This document shows, piece after piece, positions 8,649 through 17,339 of a stretch of DNA of 64,000 nt; within the stretch, counting starts at the first letter, position 1; every line of letters starts with the position of its first letter. The stretch covers positions 1 through 64,000 of the forward strand of contig CAJUJK010000017.1 of NCBI GenBank assembly GCA_910586705.1, in the 5' to 3' direction. The notes below the pieces were generated by a model. That model did no database searches. It had not been told where the DNA came from and saw nothing but the letters and a program-made list of their open reading frames with translations. Position numbers and translations under genes: made by a program. This stretch comes from an uncultured Lachnospiraceae bacterium (lineage in GTDB: Bacteria; Bacillota; Clostridia; Lachnospirales; Lachnospiraceae).

Positions 8649-9446
8649 ATGAGTCTGGAAAACATTAAAATTATTTTTTTCGATATCGACGGCACGCTGA
8701 TCGATATCCACAGCAGAAAGATAACGGAGAGAACGCTTAAGACACTGATCCGGTTGAGGGAGCGAAATTTCATTCTCTGTCTCTCGACAGGAAGGTCTCC
8801 GATGACCGTGCCTCATTTTGAGGGATGGAAGCCGGACGTGTATCTCACCTTTAACGGCTCGTACTGTTATGACGGGCAGCAGGTGATCTACAAGAATCCG
8901 CTCTCCACCGCGGATGCAAAGCGGATTGTAAAAAACGCCGCTTCGATCAACAGACCCGTGTCAGCTGCCACGCCGGAAAAACTGGCGGCGAACGGGAAAG
9001 ATGAGGATTTAGTGAAATATTTTGCGCTTGCCAAGCTGGACGTGGATGTGTCCGATGATTTTGGTGAGATGATAGAGAACGATGAGATATATCAGATCAT
9101 GTCGGGAGGACGGGAAAGCGAGTACCCGGCATTCCTGCAAGACGTGGAAAACGCAAAGATAGCGGCATGGTGGGACCGGGCGGTGGATATTATCCCGGCG
9201 GACAGCGGAAAAGGCGTCGGGATTGAGCACGTGCTGGCACATTATCATCTGAAAAAGGAGGAGGCGCTTGCCTTTGGGGACGGCAATAACGATATTGAAA
9301 TGCTGCAGGCGGTAGGTACGGGTGTTGCCATGGAAAACGGATCGGATGAGCTGAAGGCGGTGGCGGACGACATATGTGGGCACGCGGCGGAGGACGGGGT
9401 CTATCATTACTGCGTGAAGCACGGGCTGATCGAGGAAATTGAATGA
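8649..9446 (+). CDS. HAD-superfamily hydrolase, Cof type (IIB)
   Basis: A 265-residue phosphatase. Motif I is FFDIDGTLI (nucleophile Asp and general acid Asp), motif II lies in LCLSTGRS, and motif IV is FGDGNNDIEML. The C2-type cap between them is typical of the Cof family, which dephosphorylates sugar phosphates and similar small molecules. I start at ATG 8649, preceded by GGAGGAGG that lies inside the end of the acetyltransferase gene; this implies coupled translation. The substrate is unknown. Confidence 0.9.
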   Translation: MSLENIKIIFFDIDGTLIDIHSRKITERTLKTLIRLRERNFILCLSTGRSPMTVPHFEGWKPDVYLTFNGSYCYDGQQVIYKNPLSTADAKRIVKNAASINRPVSAATPEKLAANGKDEDLVKYFALAKLDVDVSDDFGEMIENDEIYQIMSGGRESEYPAFLQDVENAKIAAWWDRAVDIIPADSGKGVGIEHVLAHYHLKKEEALAFGDGNNDIEMLQAVGTGVAMENGSDELKAVADDICGHAAEDGVYHYCVKHGLIEEIE

Positions 9447-9490
9447 GAGAATGCAGCGGCAAATTATCACAGTAAGTATCGCTGCTTTAA

Positions 9491-9540
9491 AAAGACCCTC
9501 TGTTACGCTTCTGCATAACAGAGGGTCTTTGGCAGTCTGA
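9491..9540. repeat. Dispersed hairpin repeat, copy 2
   Basis: A perfect 15-bp stem (9491-9505 with 9516-9530) with a 10-nt loop, followed by GGCAGTCTGA. Compared with copy 1 at 5-54, an internal A-T pair is replaced by C-G on both arms, so pairing is kept. It lies between convergent genes (HAD hydrolase and the HPr-like gene) and can serve as a bidirectional terminator. Confidence 0.75.
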
Positions 9541-9550
9541 CGGAGGCTTT

Positions 9551-9793
9551 CTAAGCCCCTGCGCCTACCATGTAAGCCATGAAACTGTAGCTGTCCTGCA
9601 CATCCGTCAGGTAAAGATCCAGCCAGAGCTCTTTCGGATTGATCATCCGAAGCATCTGCAGAACTGCTGCATTCTGCTTCAGATCGCAGAGCGTTTCGTT
9701 AGGCATTTCCAGAAAAACGCTGCCGTGACTGTTTTCTACCATCTGGATGAACTTATCTGTGTTCTTGATTGTTCTGATATTGACCTTATACAT
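9551..9793 (-). CDS. Small HPr-like domain protein, divergent
   Basis: An 80-residue protein with an HPr-like pattern: an opening beta strand (MYKVNIRTI), a helix (TDKFIQMVENS), then CDLKQNAAVLQMLRM at the place where HPr has its Ser46 region. The GLHARPA segment with the phosphorylatable His15 is absent, and no KS pair is present, so it should not carry phosphate like true HPr. A second, closer HPr relative lies at 40268-40495. The start follows GAAGGGAGAG. Assignment rests on overall pattern and is tentative; a regulatory or degenerate role is possible. Confidence 0.5.
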   Translation of the reverse strand: MYKVNIRTIKNTDKFIQMVENSHGSVFLEMPNETLCDLKQNAAVLQMLRMINPKELWLDLYLTDVQDSYSFMAYMVGAGA

Positions 9794-9863
9794 AATCTTC
9801 TCTCCCTTCTTACATTTTATATGGATTTTAGTTTCGTCTTCCCTTTTCTTTTGTGTTACCTTG

Positions 9864-9879
9864 TGATATGATTATATCA
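9864..9879. promoter_or_regulatory. Palindrome in AT-rich divergent intergenic region
   Basis: TGATATGATTATATCA is a dyad with 6-bp arms, placed between the divergent HPr-like and AraC genes (9794-10029). Its position suits an operator, but no binding protein is identifiable. Confidence 0.3.
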
Positions 9880-10029
9880 TCATAAAAAGTAATAATGTTA
9901 GGAGTAAATCCGCGTTATATATGATTATATTTCCAAACATGATTCTAGTAAGGTTTCATGCACAAAATGTAGTCTGCTGAGAGAAATCATGTACATTTGA
10001 CAGCATATACAGCGGAAAGGAGAAGAAAT

Positions 10030-10917
10030 ATGATATTGCCATGTAGTGTGCAGACAAATACGCAGGGGGAGGAACTACGGGAGCACGGAACGCGGCTGTT
10101 CCCGGTGGCATGTTATCAGGACCTGCTGCCACGGGATGAAATTGCCTGGCATTGGCACAATGAGCTGGAACTGGGTCTGATTGCGAACGGGTCCGCTGTC
10201 GTGGAGACAGGGTCTGCATCCTGTGTGCTTCATGCCGGGGAGGGATTTTTTATCAACAGCAATATTCTGCACGCCGCAGCCTTATCCGGGGATGATTCCT
10301 GTGAGATTCATTCCGTCGTGTTTCATCCGAGGGCGGTGAGTGGCAGTACGGACAACATTATTTGGCAGAAATATGTGAAACCGTTGATAGAAAATCAAAC
10401 TTGTCCCGGATTTTATCTTACACCGGATGTGATGTGGCAGAAACGGGTTCTGGATAGTTTGGAGTCTCTTTGGAGGGCGGCGGATAAAGAGCCTTTTGGC
10501 TATGAGATACAGGTTCGCAATGAATTATCCTCAATTATGGCAATTCTCTCGGAAAACCAGCCGGCTGTCGGCAAAAAATCATTTGGCAAGGAACAGCGTG
10601 ATAATGCGAGAATCAAGGAAATGCTGACCTTCATTCAGGCGAATTACGGCAGGGAGCTTACGGTAGAGGACATCGCTTCCGCCTGTGCGGTCAGCGCGAG
10701 CGAGTGTATTCGGTGTTTTCATGCGACGATCAACACGACGCCGATTGCTTATCTGAAATCCTACCGGCTCCAACAGGCGGCAGTCAAACTGCAGCTAACT
10801 ACAGATAAGATATCGGCGATCGCGGAAAGCTGCGGGTTTCAGGAGATGAGCTATTTCGCCAAATCTTTTAAGGTGGCTTACGGCTGTACACCTTCCGAAT
10901 ACAGAATCGGAAAATAA
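10030..10917 (+). CDS. AraC family transcriptional regulator upstream of GH127
   Basis: A 295-residue AraC/XylS regulator. The N-terminal cupin holds AWHWHNELELGLIANGSAVV and GEGFFINSNILH. The C-terminal two-HTH domain contains LTVEDIASACAVSASECIRC, then IAESCGFQEMSYFAKSF and YGCTPSEYR. Start at 10030 because AAAGGAG lies 7 nt before it; 11 extra in-frame residues upstream are unlikely. It is directly upstream of the arabinofuranosidase and GH3 genes, so it is the natural candidate for arabinoside-responsive control of them. That link is inferred from position only. Confidence 0.88.
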   Translation: MILPCSVQTNTQGEELREHGTRLFPVACYQDLLPRDEIAWHWHNELELGLIANGSAVVETGSASCVLHAGEGFFINSNILHAAALSGDDSCEIHSVVFHPRAVSGSTDNIIWQKYVKPLIENQTCPGFYLTPDVMWQKRVLDSLESLWRAADKEPFGYEIQVRNELSSIMAILSENQPAVGKKSFGKEQRDNARIKEMLTFIQANYGRELTVEDIASACAVSASECIRCFHATINTTPIAYLKSYRLQQAAVKLQLTTDKISAIAESCGFQEMSYFAKSFKVAYGCTPSEYRIGK

Positions 10918-11049
10918 TACAAATAAAGGCGAATATAATCCATTTTATCTCGAAGTTTTTCAGAATATAATACATATTAAAGAATTGTAGAGAAAGAGGG
11001 CGGAATGCCCGCGTTTTGGGAAACGGACGTTAAAATGGAGGGTGGAAAA

Positions 11050-12984
11050 ATGGGCGATTTAAAACTGGTTAAGGATTTTACGGTGGGGGACGGATTTTTT
11101 GGAAGGTACGAGAAGCTTGTAAAGGATGTGGTGCTGCCATATCAGGAGCGGGCGTTGAATGACCAGATTGAGGGGGCGGAGAAGAGCCATTGTATCGAAA
11201 ATTTCCGCATGGCGGCGAAAAAGCTGAAAACAGGAAGCTGTGACGGGGAATTTTACGGCATGGTATTTCAGGACAGTGACGTAGCAAAGTGGCTGGAAGG
11301 CGCGGCTTACTCTCTTGCGCAGAATCCCGATGAGGAGTTGGAGAAGCGGTGTGATGAAATCATTGATCTGATCGGGGAGGCACAGCAGAGGGACGGCTAT
11401 CTCAACACCTACTTTACGGTAAAAGAGCCGGACAAGCGTTGGACAAACCTGCACGAAGCGCACGAACTCTACTGTGCGGGGCACATGATTGAGGCGGCGG
11501 TGGCATATGCGGAGTGTACGGGTAAATCAAAACTTTTGGAGATCATGTGTGACATGGCGGATCACATTTACCGTCATTTTATCGAGGAGGGAGCGGAAGG
11601 ATATCCCGGGCACCCGGAGATTGAGCTTGCGCTGATGCGGCTGTACCGCAGCACCAAGGAGGAGAGATATAAGGAGCTGGCGATGCACTTTATCAATGTG
11701 CGCGGCGTTGACCCGGATTATTATAAGAAGGAAATGAAAAAGAACCCTTGGCGTGTCTGGGGTAATCATCCCGAGGACTTGGAGTATGCGCAGAATTACG
11801 CGCCGGTGCGGCAGCAGGACAAGGCGGTGGGACATGCCGTCCGGGCGGTATATCTTTACACAGGCATGGCGGACGCGGCGATGGAAACGGGCGACAGGGA
11901 GCTTGCGGAAGCCTGCAAAACGCTGTGGAACAATATCACGCAGCACAGAATGTATGTGACGGGAGCGATCGGTTCCGCCTATGAGGGGGAAGCTTTCACG
12001 AAGGACGACCATTTGCCAAACGATACGGCTTATGCGGAGACATGCGCAGCGATCGGGCTGATCTTCTTCTCCAACAAAATGTTACATCTGGAGCATAACG
12101 GCAAGTACGCCGACGTGATGGAGCGGGCGCTTTACAACTGTGTGTTGGCGGGTATGCAGCTTGACGGCACGAAATTCTTCTATGTGAATCCGCTGGAGGT
12201 ACTGCCGGGTATTTCCGGGGAGGCGCAGACTCATAAACACGCGCTGCCCGTCAGACCCAAGTGGTTTGCCTGTGCCTGCTGCCCGCCCAATGTGGCAAGG
12301 CTTTTGGGTTCTGTGGCGGAGTATGCGTGGCATGTGATCCCGGGCACATTGTTCTCTAACTTGTTTATCGCGGGCACACTGGATCTGGAAAATCATTTTG
12401 GCGGCAAGGTGACGCTTAAGACAAATTATCCCTACGACAATAAGCTGGAATACCGTTTTGCGCCGCAGGAAGGAAGAGAGAGCATGGAGGTTCCGCTGGC
12501 GGTCCGTATTCCCGCATGGAGCAGGCAGACGAAGATTCTGTTAAACGGAGAAGAGACGGATTGTGAGATCCGGGACGGCTTTGCGTATCTGAGAGGGGAA
12601 TATTCGGCGGATGATGTCATTACGGTGGAGTTTGATCTGACGGTAAGGCATGTGTACACCAGCAGCCGTGTCTCCGAAAATACGGGAAGAGTGGCGCTGC
12701 AGCGCGGACCGCTGATCTACTGCGCGGAGGGCGTGGATAATGAAAACGATATCCTTTCCTTGAGTCTGAAAAAGGACGGGGAAGTGACGGTGGGTGAGTA
12801 CCTGCCGGATGAGCTGTTCGGCATTCAGAAGCTTTTCGCAGAAGGGTACCGGGAGACGGCGAACGACGAACTTTACAGCTTTGAGAGGCAGGAGGCGCAG
12901 CCTTGTCAAGTGACGCTGGTACCGTATTATACATGGGGTAACCGGGGGCTGAACCAGATGCGGGTGTGGATTCCGGAAAAATAA
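11050..12984 (+). CDS. GH127 beta-L-arabinofuranosidase
   Basis: A 644-residue glycoside hydrolase of family 127 (formerly DUF1680), which releases L-arabinofuranose from plant arabinans, extensins and similar glycans. The family uses a zinc-bound cysteine as nucleophile, and the expected ligands are visible: Glu330 and Cys332 in YAETCAA, and the Cys410-Cys411 pair in FACACCPPN. An (alpha/alpha)6 barrel signature appears at LHEAHELYCAGHMIEAAVAY. There is no signal peptide, so it acts on imported oligosaccharides. Start at 11050 after GGAGGGTGG. It is followed by a GH3 gene with its own promoter. Confidence 0.92.
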   Translation: MGDLKLVKDFTVGDGFFGRYEKLVKDVVLPYQERALNDQIEGAEKSHCIENFRMAAKKLKTGSCDGEFYGMVFQDSDVAKWLEGAAYSLAQNPDEELEKRCDEIIDLIGEAQQRDGYLNTYFTVKEPDKRWTNLHEAHELYCAGHMIEAAVAYAECTGKSKLLEIMCDMADHIYRHFIEEGAEGYPGHPEIELALMRLYRSTKEERYKELAMHFINVRGVDPDYYKKEMKKNPWRVWGNHPEDLEYAQNYAPVRQQDKAVGHAVRAVYLYTGMADAAMETGDRELAEACKTLWNNITQHRMYVTGAIGSAYEGEAFTKDDHLPNDTAYAETCAAIGLIFFSNKMLHLEHNGKYADVMERALYNCVLAGMQLDGTKFFYVNPLEVLPGISGEAQTHKHALPVRPKWFACACCPPNVARLLGSVAEYAWHVIPGTLFSNLFIAGTLDLENHFGGKVTLKTNYPYDNKLEYRFAPQEGRESMEVPLAVRIPAWSRQTKILLNGEETDCEIRDGFAYLRGEYSADDVITVEFDLTVRHVYTSSRVSENTGRVALQRGPLIYCAEGVDNENDILSLSLKKDGEVTVGEYLPDELFGIQKLFAEGYRETANDELYSFERQEAQPCQVTLVPYYTWGNRGLNQMRVWIPEK

Positions 12985-13029
12985 AGCGCCATATGAAAAA
13001 AATGCTGTAAATAAAGTGAAAAAAGGGAA

Positions 13030-13058
13030 TTGTATCCGGGAGCGTTTCCCGTTATACT
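13030..13058 (+). promoter_or_regulatory. Promoter of the GH3 gene
   Basis: TTGTAT (13030-13035) and TATACT (13053-13058) with a 17-bp spacer that contains an imperfect dyad (CGGGA...TCCCG). It is about 190 nt upstream of the GH3 start, leaving a long leader. Confidence 0.6.
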
Positions 13059-13085
13059 TACCTTAATATGGAATTTGAGCGAACA

Positions 13086-13204
13086 GGCGGTATGTCCATA
13101 TGGATGTACCGCCGCTTCTATGCGCAGGACCATGCAGATGAAATATACCGCCAGTGGGGCGCACGGTTTGCGCGGCTGGCAGGGGAAGACAGCGCTTCCC
13201 CTGC
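13086..13204 (+). promoter_or_regulatory. Structured 5' leader of the GH3 gene
   Basis: Two strong hairpins lie between promoter and gene. At 13086-13113, GGCGGTA with TACCGCC encloses a second palindrome TCCATATGGA. At 13179-13204, GCAGGGGAA pairs with TTCCCCTGC. Neither is followed by a T-run, so they are not ordinary terminators. A 65-codon frame crosses the region but has no ribosome site. The role is unknown. Confidence 0.45.
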
Positions 13205-13248
13205 TCGATTGCACATTCAGATAGAATCAAACAGGAGGTTGCCACGAT

Positions 13249-15486
13249 ATGTTGAAGAAAGATGACAAAAAGAACGAGAAAAAGAGGGAGAAGGAAATTG
13301 ACAAGCTGGTTAAGAAACTGACGCTTGATGAAAAAATCGCCATGATCCACGGCGCTTCTCTTTTCCGCTCCGGGGCGGTGGAACGGCTGGGGATTCCTGC
13401 CATTGAGACTTCGGACGGGCCTATGGGTGTGCGCGCCGAGTTTATGGACGACAGATGGATTCCTTTGGGAAATCAGGACGATATGGTGTCCTACCTTCCA
13501 AGCAACAGCGCGCTTGCGTCCTCATGGAATACGGAACTGGCGTACAAGACGGGGCGCATACTGGGTGCGGAGGCGAGAGGACGCGGCAAGGATGTGATTC
13601 TGGCGCCGGGCATTAACATCAAGAGAGACCCGCTCTGCGGCAGGAATTTTGAGTATATGAGCGAGGACCCTGCGCTCACAAGGGCGTTTGTGGTGCCTTT
13701 TATAAAGGGTGTGCAGGAAAATGACGTGGCGGCGTGCGTGAAGCACTTTGCGGTGAACGTGCAGGAGACGGACCGTCTGATGGTAGATGAGGAAATTGAC
13801 GAGCGGACGCTCTATGAACTGTATCTGCCCGCGTTCAAGGCGGCGGTGCAGGAAGCGGAAACGTATTCAGTCATGGGTGCGTACAATAAAATCAACGGAA
13901 CCCATTGCTGCGAAAATAAGAAGCTGTTAGATGAGATTCTGCGAAAAGAGTGGGGCTTCGACGGCGCGGTCATCAGCGACTGGGGCGGCGTACATAAGAC
14001 GAAAGAGGCGGCGGCGTGCTCCATGGATCTGGAAATGTCGATCTTCCCGGATTTTGACGACTATAAACTGGCGAATCCCTTAAAGGAATTGGTTGAAAAG
14101 GGTGAAGTTTCCGAGGACGCGGTGGACGCCAAGGTGAGAAATCTCCTGCGGATGATGTACCGTTTAAAGATGATCGGGTCGAAGAAGGATTCCCGCAAAG
14201 CGGGTGTATACAATGCGCCGGAGCACCGGGAGGCGGTTCTCCATGCGGCGGAGGAATCCATGGTTTTATTAAAGAATGAAAATCATATCCTTCCGCTGGA
14301 CGCGAAAAAGATAAAAAAGCTTGCCGTGATCGGGGCGAACGCGGTGACGCTGCATTCAAATGGCGGCGGCAGCGCGGAGATCAAGGCGCTGTACGAGATT
14401 TCCCCTCTGGCGGGGCTTAAGATGTATCTGGGCGGAAATATAGAGGTCGTGTATGTGCCGGGTTATTATGTGCCTGCGAAGCCAAAGACCTTTGAGGTGA
14501 ACTGGCAGGCGGCGAGTCTGGACGATCTGAAAAATACCACGGTGGGACAGCCACCCAGAGACGAGGCAGGCGAAGCGGATGCCCATAGGAAGGGCGAGGA
14601 GGAAAGGCTTGCGCAGATAGAGCGGGATAAGATTGAAATCCATGAGAAAAATCAGGCGCTCTTTGAGCAGGCGCTTGCGCTGGCAAAGGACGCCGACGCG
14701 GTGATCTTTGTGGGCGGTTTAAATCACGATTATGACTGTGAGGGTTCTGACAGACCCGATATGAAGCTGCCCTATGAGCAGGATCTGCTGATCGATGAGC
14801 TTTTAAAAGTGAGAAAGGATACGATACTGACCTTTGTGGGCGGCTCTCCCGTGGAGATGCCTTGGCGGGAGCAGGCGCAGACGATTCTGTGGAGTTACTA
14901 CGCGGGTATGGAGACGGGAAATGCGTTTGCGAAGATTATTTTCGGTGAGGTGAACCCGTCCGGGAAACTGGCGGAGACTTTTCCCGCCAAATATGAGGAC
15001 TGCGTGACTGCTAAGAATGGACAGTTTGGCAATTGGGGGAAAATTGCGCTGGAGGAAGGGCTGTACTGCGGCTACCGCTATTATGACAGGCAGCGGATCA
15101 AACCGGCGTTCTGTTTCGGGTACGGTCTGTCTTACACGAATTTCGAGTACAGTGGTCTGACCTTGAAGGCGGAGAAAGGAAAGGACGTGAAATTGACTTT
15201 CACGGTCAAAAACGTCGGAAAGCAGGCGGGAGCGGAGACAGCGCAGATTTATATCGCGCCGATTGCGGCGCAGGTGGACAGACCCGACAAGGAGTTGAAA
15301 ACTTTTGCCAAGGTGGAACTCGGTGCAGGGCGTTCAAAAAAAGTTTCCCTGACTTTGAAACAGGAGGACTTTATGTATTTTGACACGCAGTTACACAAAT
15401 TTATCGCGGATGCGGGCGATTATGAGATTCTGGTGGGCGCGTCCTGTGAGGATATCAGACTGCGGGGTATCGCGACGCTGAGCTGA
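13249..15486 (+). CDS. Glycoside hydrolase family 3 (beta-glucosidase/xylosidase/arabinosidase type)
   Basis: A 745-residue cytoplasmic GH3 enzyme. The N-terminal TIM-barrel domain includes NSALASSWNTEL, KHFAVNVQETDR and the nucleophile segment VISDWGGVH (Asp244). The alpha/beta sandwich domain follows (ADAVIFVGGLNHDYDCEGSDR). A C-terminal fibronectin-III-like domain (about 640-745) carries LTFTVKNVGKQAGAETAQIY. GH3 enzymes remove terminal sugars from beta- or alpha-linked glycosides. Specificity cannot be fixed by eye, but pairing with GH127 points to plant arabino-oligosaccharides. The start follows AGGAGG. It is preceded by a structured leader. Confidence 0.9.
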   Translation: MLKKDDKKNEKKREKEIDKLVKKLTLDEKIAMIHGASLFRSGAVERLGIPAIETSDGPMGVRAEFMDDRWIPLGNQDDMVSYLPSNSALASSWNTELAYKTGRILGAEARGRGKDVILAPGINIKRDPLCGRNFEYMSEDPALTRAFVVPFIKGVQENDVAACVKHFAVNVQETDRLMVDEEIDERTLYELYLPAFKAAVQEAETYSVMGAYNKINGTHCCENKKLLDEILRKEWGFDGAVISDWGGVHKTKEAAACSMDLEMSIFPDFDDYKLANPLKELVEKGEVSEDAVDAKVRNLLRMMYRLKMIGSKKDSRKAGVYNAPEHREAVLHAAEESMVLLKNENHILPLDAKKIKKLAVIGANAVTLHSNGGGSAEIKALYEISPLAGLKMYLGGNIEVVYVPGYYVPAKPKTFEVNWQAASLDDLKNTTVGQPPRDEAGEADAHRKGEEERLAQIERDKIEIHEKNQALFEQALALAKDADAVIFVGGLNHDYDCEGSDRPDMKLPYEQDLLIDELLKVRKDTILTFVGGSPVEMPWREQAQTILWSYYAGMETGNAFAKIIFGEVNPSGKLAETFPAKYEDCVTAKNGQFGNWGKIALEEGLYCGYRYYDRQRIKPAFCFGYGLSYTNFEYSGLTLKAEKGKDVKLTFTVKNVGKQAGAETAQIYIAPIAAQVDRPDKELKTFAKVELGAGRSKKVSLTLKQEDFMYFDTQLHKFIADAGDYEILVGASCEDIRLRGIATLS

Positions 15487-15692
15487 TGCAGAGAACGTCC
15501 GGGTAATTCATCGCGGGCATTCCTAAATACGCGCCTGCTTTGTATCACATGCCACCCCGGTGTGCATACTGATTTTATGACAATTTATCTCAGAATGATT
15601 CTGAATGAAATTGCTCGGACAGGTAAAGAATAAGACGGAAATCTTATTTATAACTGATAACTGAAAATCAGATGCAGGAAAGGGTGGAAAAA

Positions 15693-15929
15693 ATGGATTA
15701 TAATACGTTACCTGTCGGTCTTGGGCTCGCCTTTGCGACAAACCGCACGGCGATGGACCGTTTTGTGGATATGACTGACGATGAAAAGAAAGAGTTTGTG
15801 GAGAGAAGCCGGGGCGTGATGTCCAGAAAGGAAATGGACAGTCTGGTGAGCTCCCTTACGGAGGACGAGGAGCCGGATCTCCATCTCGAAGATGTGAACC
15901 AGATTTTTAAAGGACCGGGCATCGGATAG
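15693..15929 (+). CDS. Conserved small hypothetical protein
   Basis: A 78-residue acidic, mostly helical protein (DYNTLPVGLGLAFATNRTAM, then DDEKKEFVERSRGVMSRKEM). It has no signal or membrane segment. The ATG at 15693 follows AAAGGGTGG. It ends 26 nt before cca, so it may be expressed with it. I do not recognise a functional domain; the N-terminal GLAFATNRTAMDRF resembles small uncharacterised proteins common in Lachnospiraceae. Confidence 0.7.
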   Translation: MDYNTLPVGLGLAFATNRTAMDRFVDMTDDEKKEFVERSRGVMSRKEMDSLVSSLTEDEEPDLHLEDVNQIFKGPGIG

Positions 15930-15955
15930 ACGGTTCGGAAATTTAAGGAGTTTTT

Positions 15956-17281
15956 ATGTGGATACAGCTGCCCGAAAAAGTGCATAACATCATAAATACG
16001 CTGGAAGAGGCGGGATATGAGGCGTTCGCGGTGGGCGGCTGTGTCCGGGACTCCATACTTGGCAGAAAGCCGGACGACTGGGATATCACCACCTCGGCAA
16101 AGCCTGAGGAAACGAAACGTCTTTTCCCGAGAACCGTGGACACGGGGATTGAGCACGGAACCGTCACGGTTCTTCTGGGAGGAGAGGGCTTTGAAGTGAC
16201 GACCTATCGGATTGACGGTACATATGAAGATGGCAGGCATCCTACGGAAGTGACTTTTACTGCCAGTTTAAAAGAAGATCTGCGGCGGCGTGATTTTACG
16301 ATCAATGCCATGGCTTACAACGACAGAAGCGGTCTGGTGGATCTTTACGGCGGGCTTGCGGATATGGAGAACCGGGTGATCCGGTGCGTGGGGGACGCGG
16401 CGGAGCGGTTTGACGAGGACGCCCTGCGTATGCTGCGTGCGGTACGTTTTTCCGCCCAGCTCGGCTACCAGATTGATGAGGCAACCGGGGAGGCAGTCAG
16501 GGCGCTGGCACCGAATTTACAGAAAATCTCTGCGGAGCGGATTCAGACAGAACTTGTGAAACTGGTGACATCCCCCCATCCCGATGATCTGCGGACCGCT
16601 TACGAGCTTGGCATCACGGCGCAGATTCTGCCGGAATTTGATCTCTGTATGGAGACGCCCCAGAGACATAAGCACCACTGTTATGACGTGGGAGAACATA
16701 TTCTGCATTCCATGCTCGGCGTGAAGCCGGACAAGGTACTGCGCCTTGGCATGTTGTTCCACGATATCGGCAAGCCCCAGACGCTTACCATAGACCCGGA
16801 CGGGACGACCCACAACAAAAAGCACCCCTTTGAGGGGGAAAAGATCACCAGAAAGGTGATGCGGCGTTTAAAATTCGACAACGGCACTACCGACAAGGTG
16901 ACAAAGCTGGTTCTTTACCACGATTACGATATCGCGCCCACAGAGGCGGGCGTGAGGCGGGCGGTCAACCGGATCGGCGAAGATATTTTTCCCATGATTT
17001 TCACGGTACGCCGCGCGGATATCGCTGCCCAGAGCGATTACATGCGGGCGGAGAAACTGGCAAAGGTGGACTGTATAGAAAAGCTGTATCAGGAAATTCT
17101 GGCGCGCAGAGACGCGGTTACCGTGAAGGATCTGGCCATATCGGGAAACGATCTGATTGCGGAGGGGATGCCGCCCGGGAGACAGATCGGAGAAACGCTG
17201 TCCGCGCTTTTAGAGAGGGTGCTCGATGACCCGTCCCTTAACAAGAGAGAAATTCTTCTGAAACTGTATAAAGAAGTGTAA
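15956..17281 (+). CDS. cca: CCA tRNA nucleotidyltransferase
   Basis: A 441-residue class II enzyme that builds or repairs the CCA end of tRNAs. The head domain has AVGGCVRDSILGR and the metal-binding DDWDIT (DxD type). The neck contains LKEDLRRRDFTINAMAY and the nucleotide-recognition segment EDALRMLRAVRFSAQLGY. A C-terminal HD-type region holds GMLFHDIGKPQTL. This matters here because the tRNA-Pro in this window lacks an encoded CCA. The gene starts 26 nt after a small hypothetical gene and ends at a hairpin (17286-17338). Confidence 0.95.
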   Translation: MWIQLPEKVHNIINTLEEAGYEAFAVGGCVRDSILGRKPDDWDITTSAKPEETKRLFPRTVDTGIEHGTVTVLLGGEGFEVTTYRIDGTYEDGRHPTEVTFTASLKEDLRRRDFTINAMAYNDRSGLVDLYGGLADMENRVIRCVGDAAERFDEDALRMLRAVRFSAQLGYQIDEATGEAVRALAPNLQKISAERIQTELVKLVTSPHPDDLRTAYELGITAQILPEFDLCMETPQRHKHHCYDVGEHILHSMLGVKPDKVLRLGMLFHDIGKPQTLTIDPDGTTHNKKHPFEGEKITRKVMRRLKFDNGTTDKVTKLVLYHDYDIAPTEAGVRRAVNRIGEDIFPMIFTVRRADIAAQSDYMRAEKLAKVDCIEKLYQEILARRDAVTVKDLAISGNDLIAEGMPPGRQIGETLSALLERVLDDPSLNKREILLKLYKEV

Positions 17282-17285
17282 TGAA

Positions 17286-17338
17286 ACCCCCCTCCTGTTC
17301 ATAAGATGTAACAGTCAGAGTCAGGCGGGGGGTATTTT
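17286..17338 (+). terminator. Hairpin between cca and the CotS-like gene that includes the next ribosome site
   Basis: ACCCCCC plus CTG on the 5' side pairs with CAG plus GGGGGGT on the 3' side, followed by ATTTTT. It begins 4 nt after the cca stop. The 3' arm is also the only G-rich ribosome site for the GTG at 17340, so the stem could both terminate cca transcripts and hide that site. Confidence 0.6.
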
Positions 17339-17339
17339 T

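Noticed and set aside
13068..13265. A 65-codon frame in the leader of the GH3 gene
   Set aside because: It has no ribosome site, ends inside the GH3 start and is made up largely of the two hairpins, so RNA structure explains it better.
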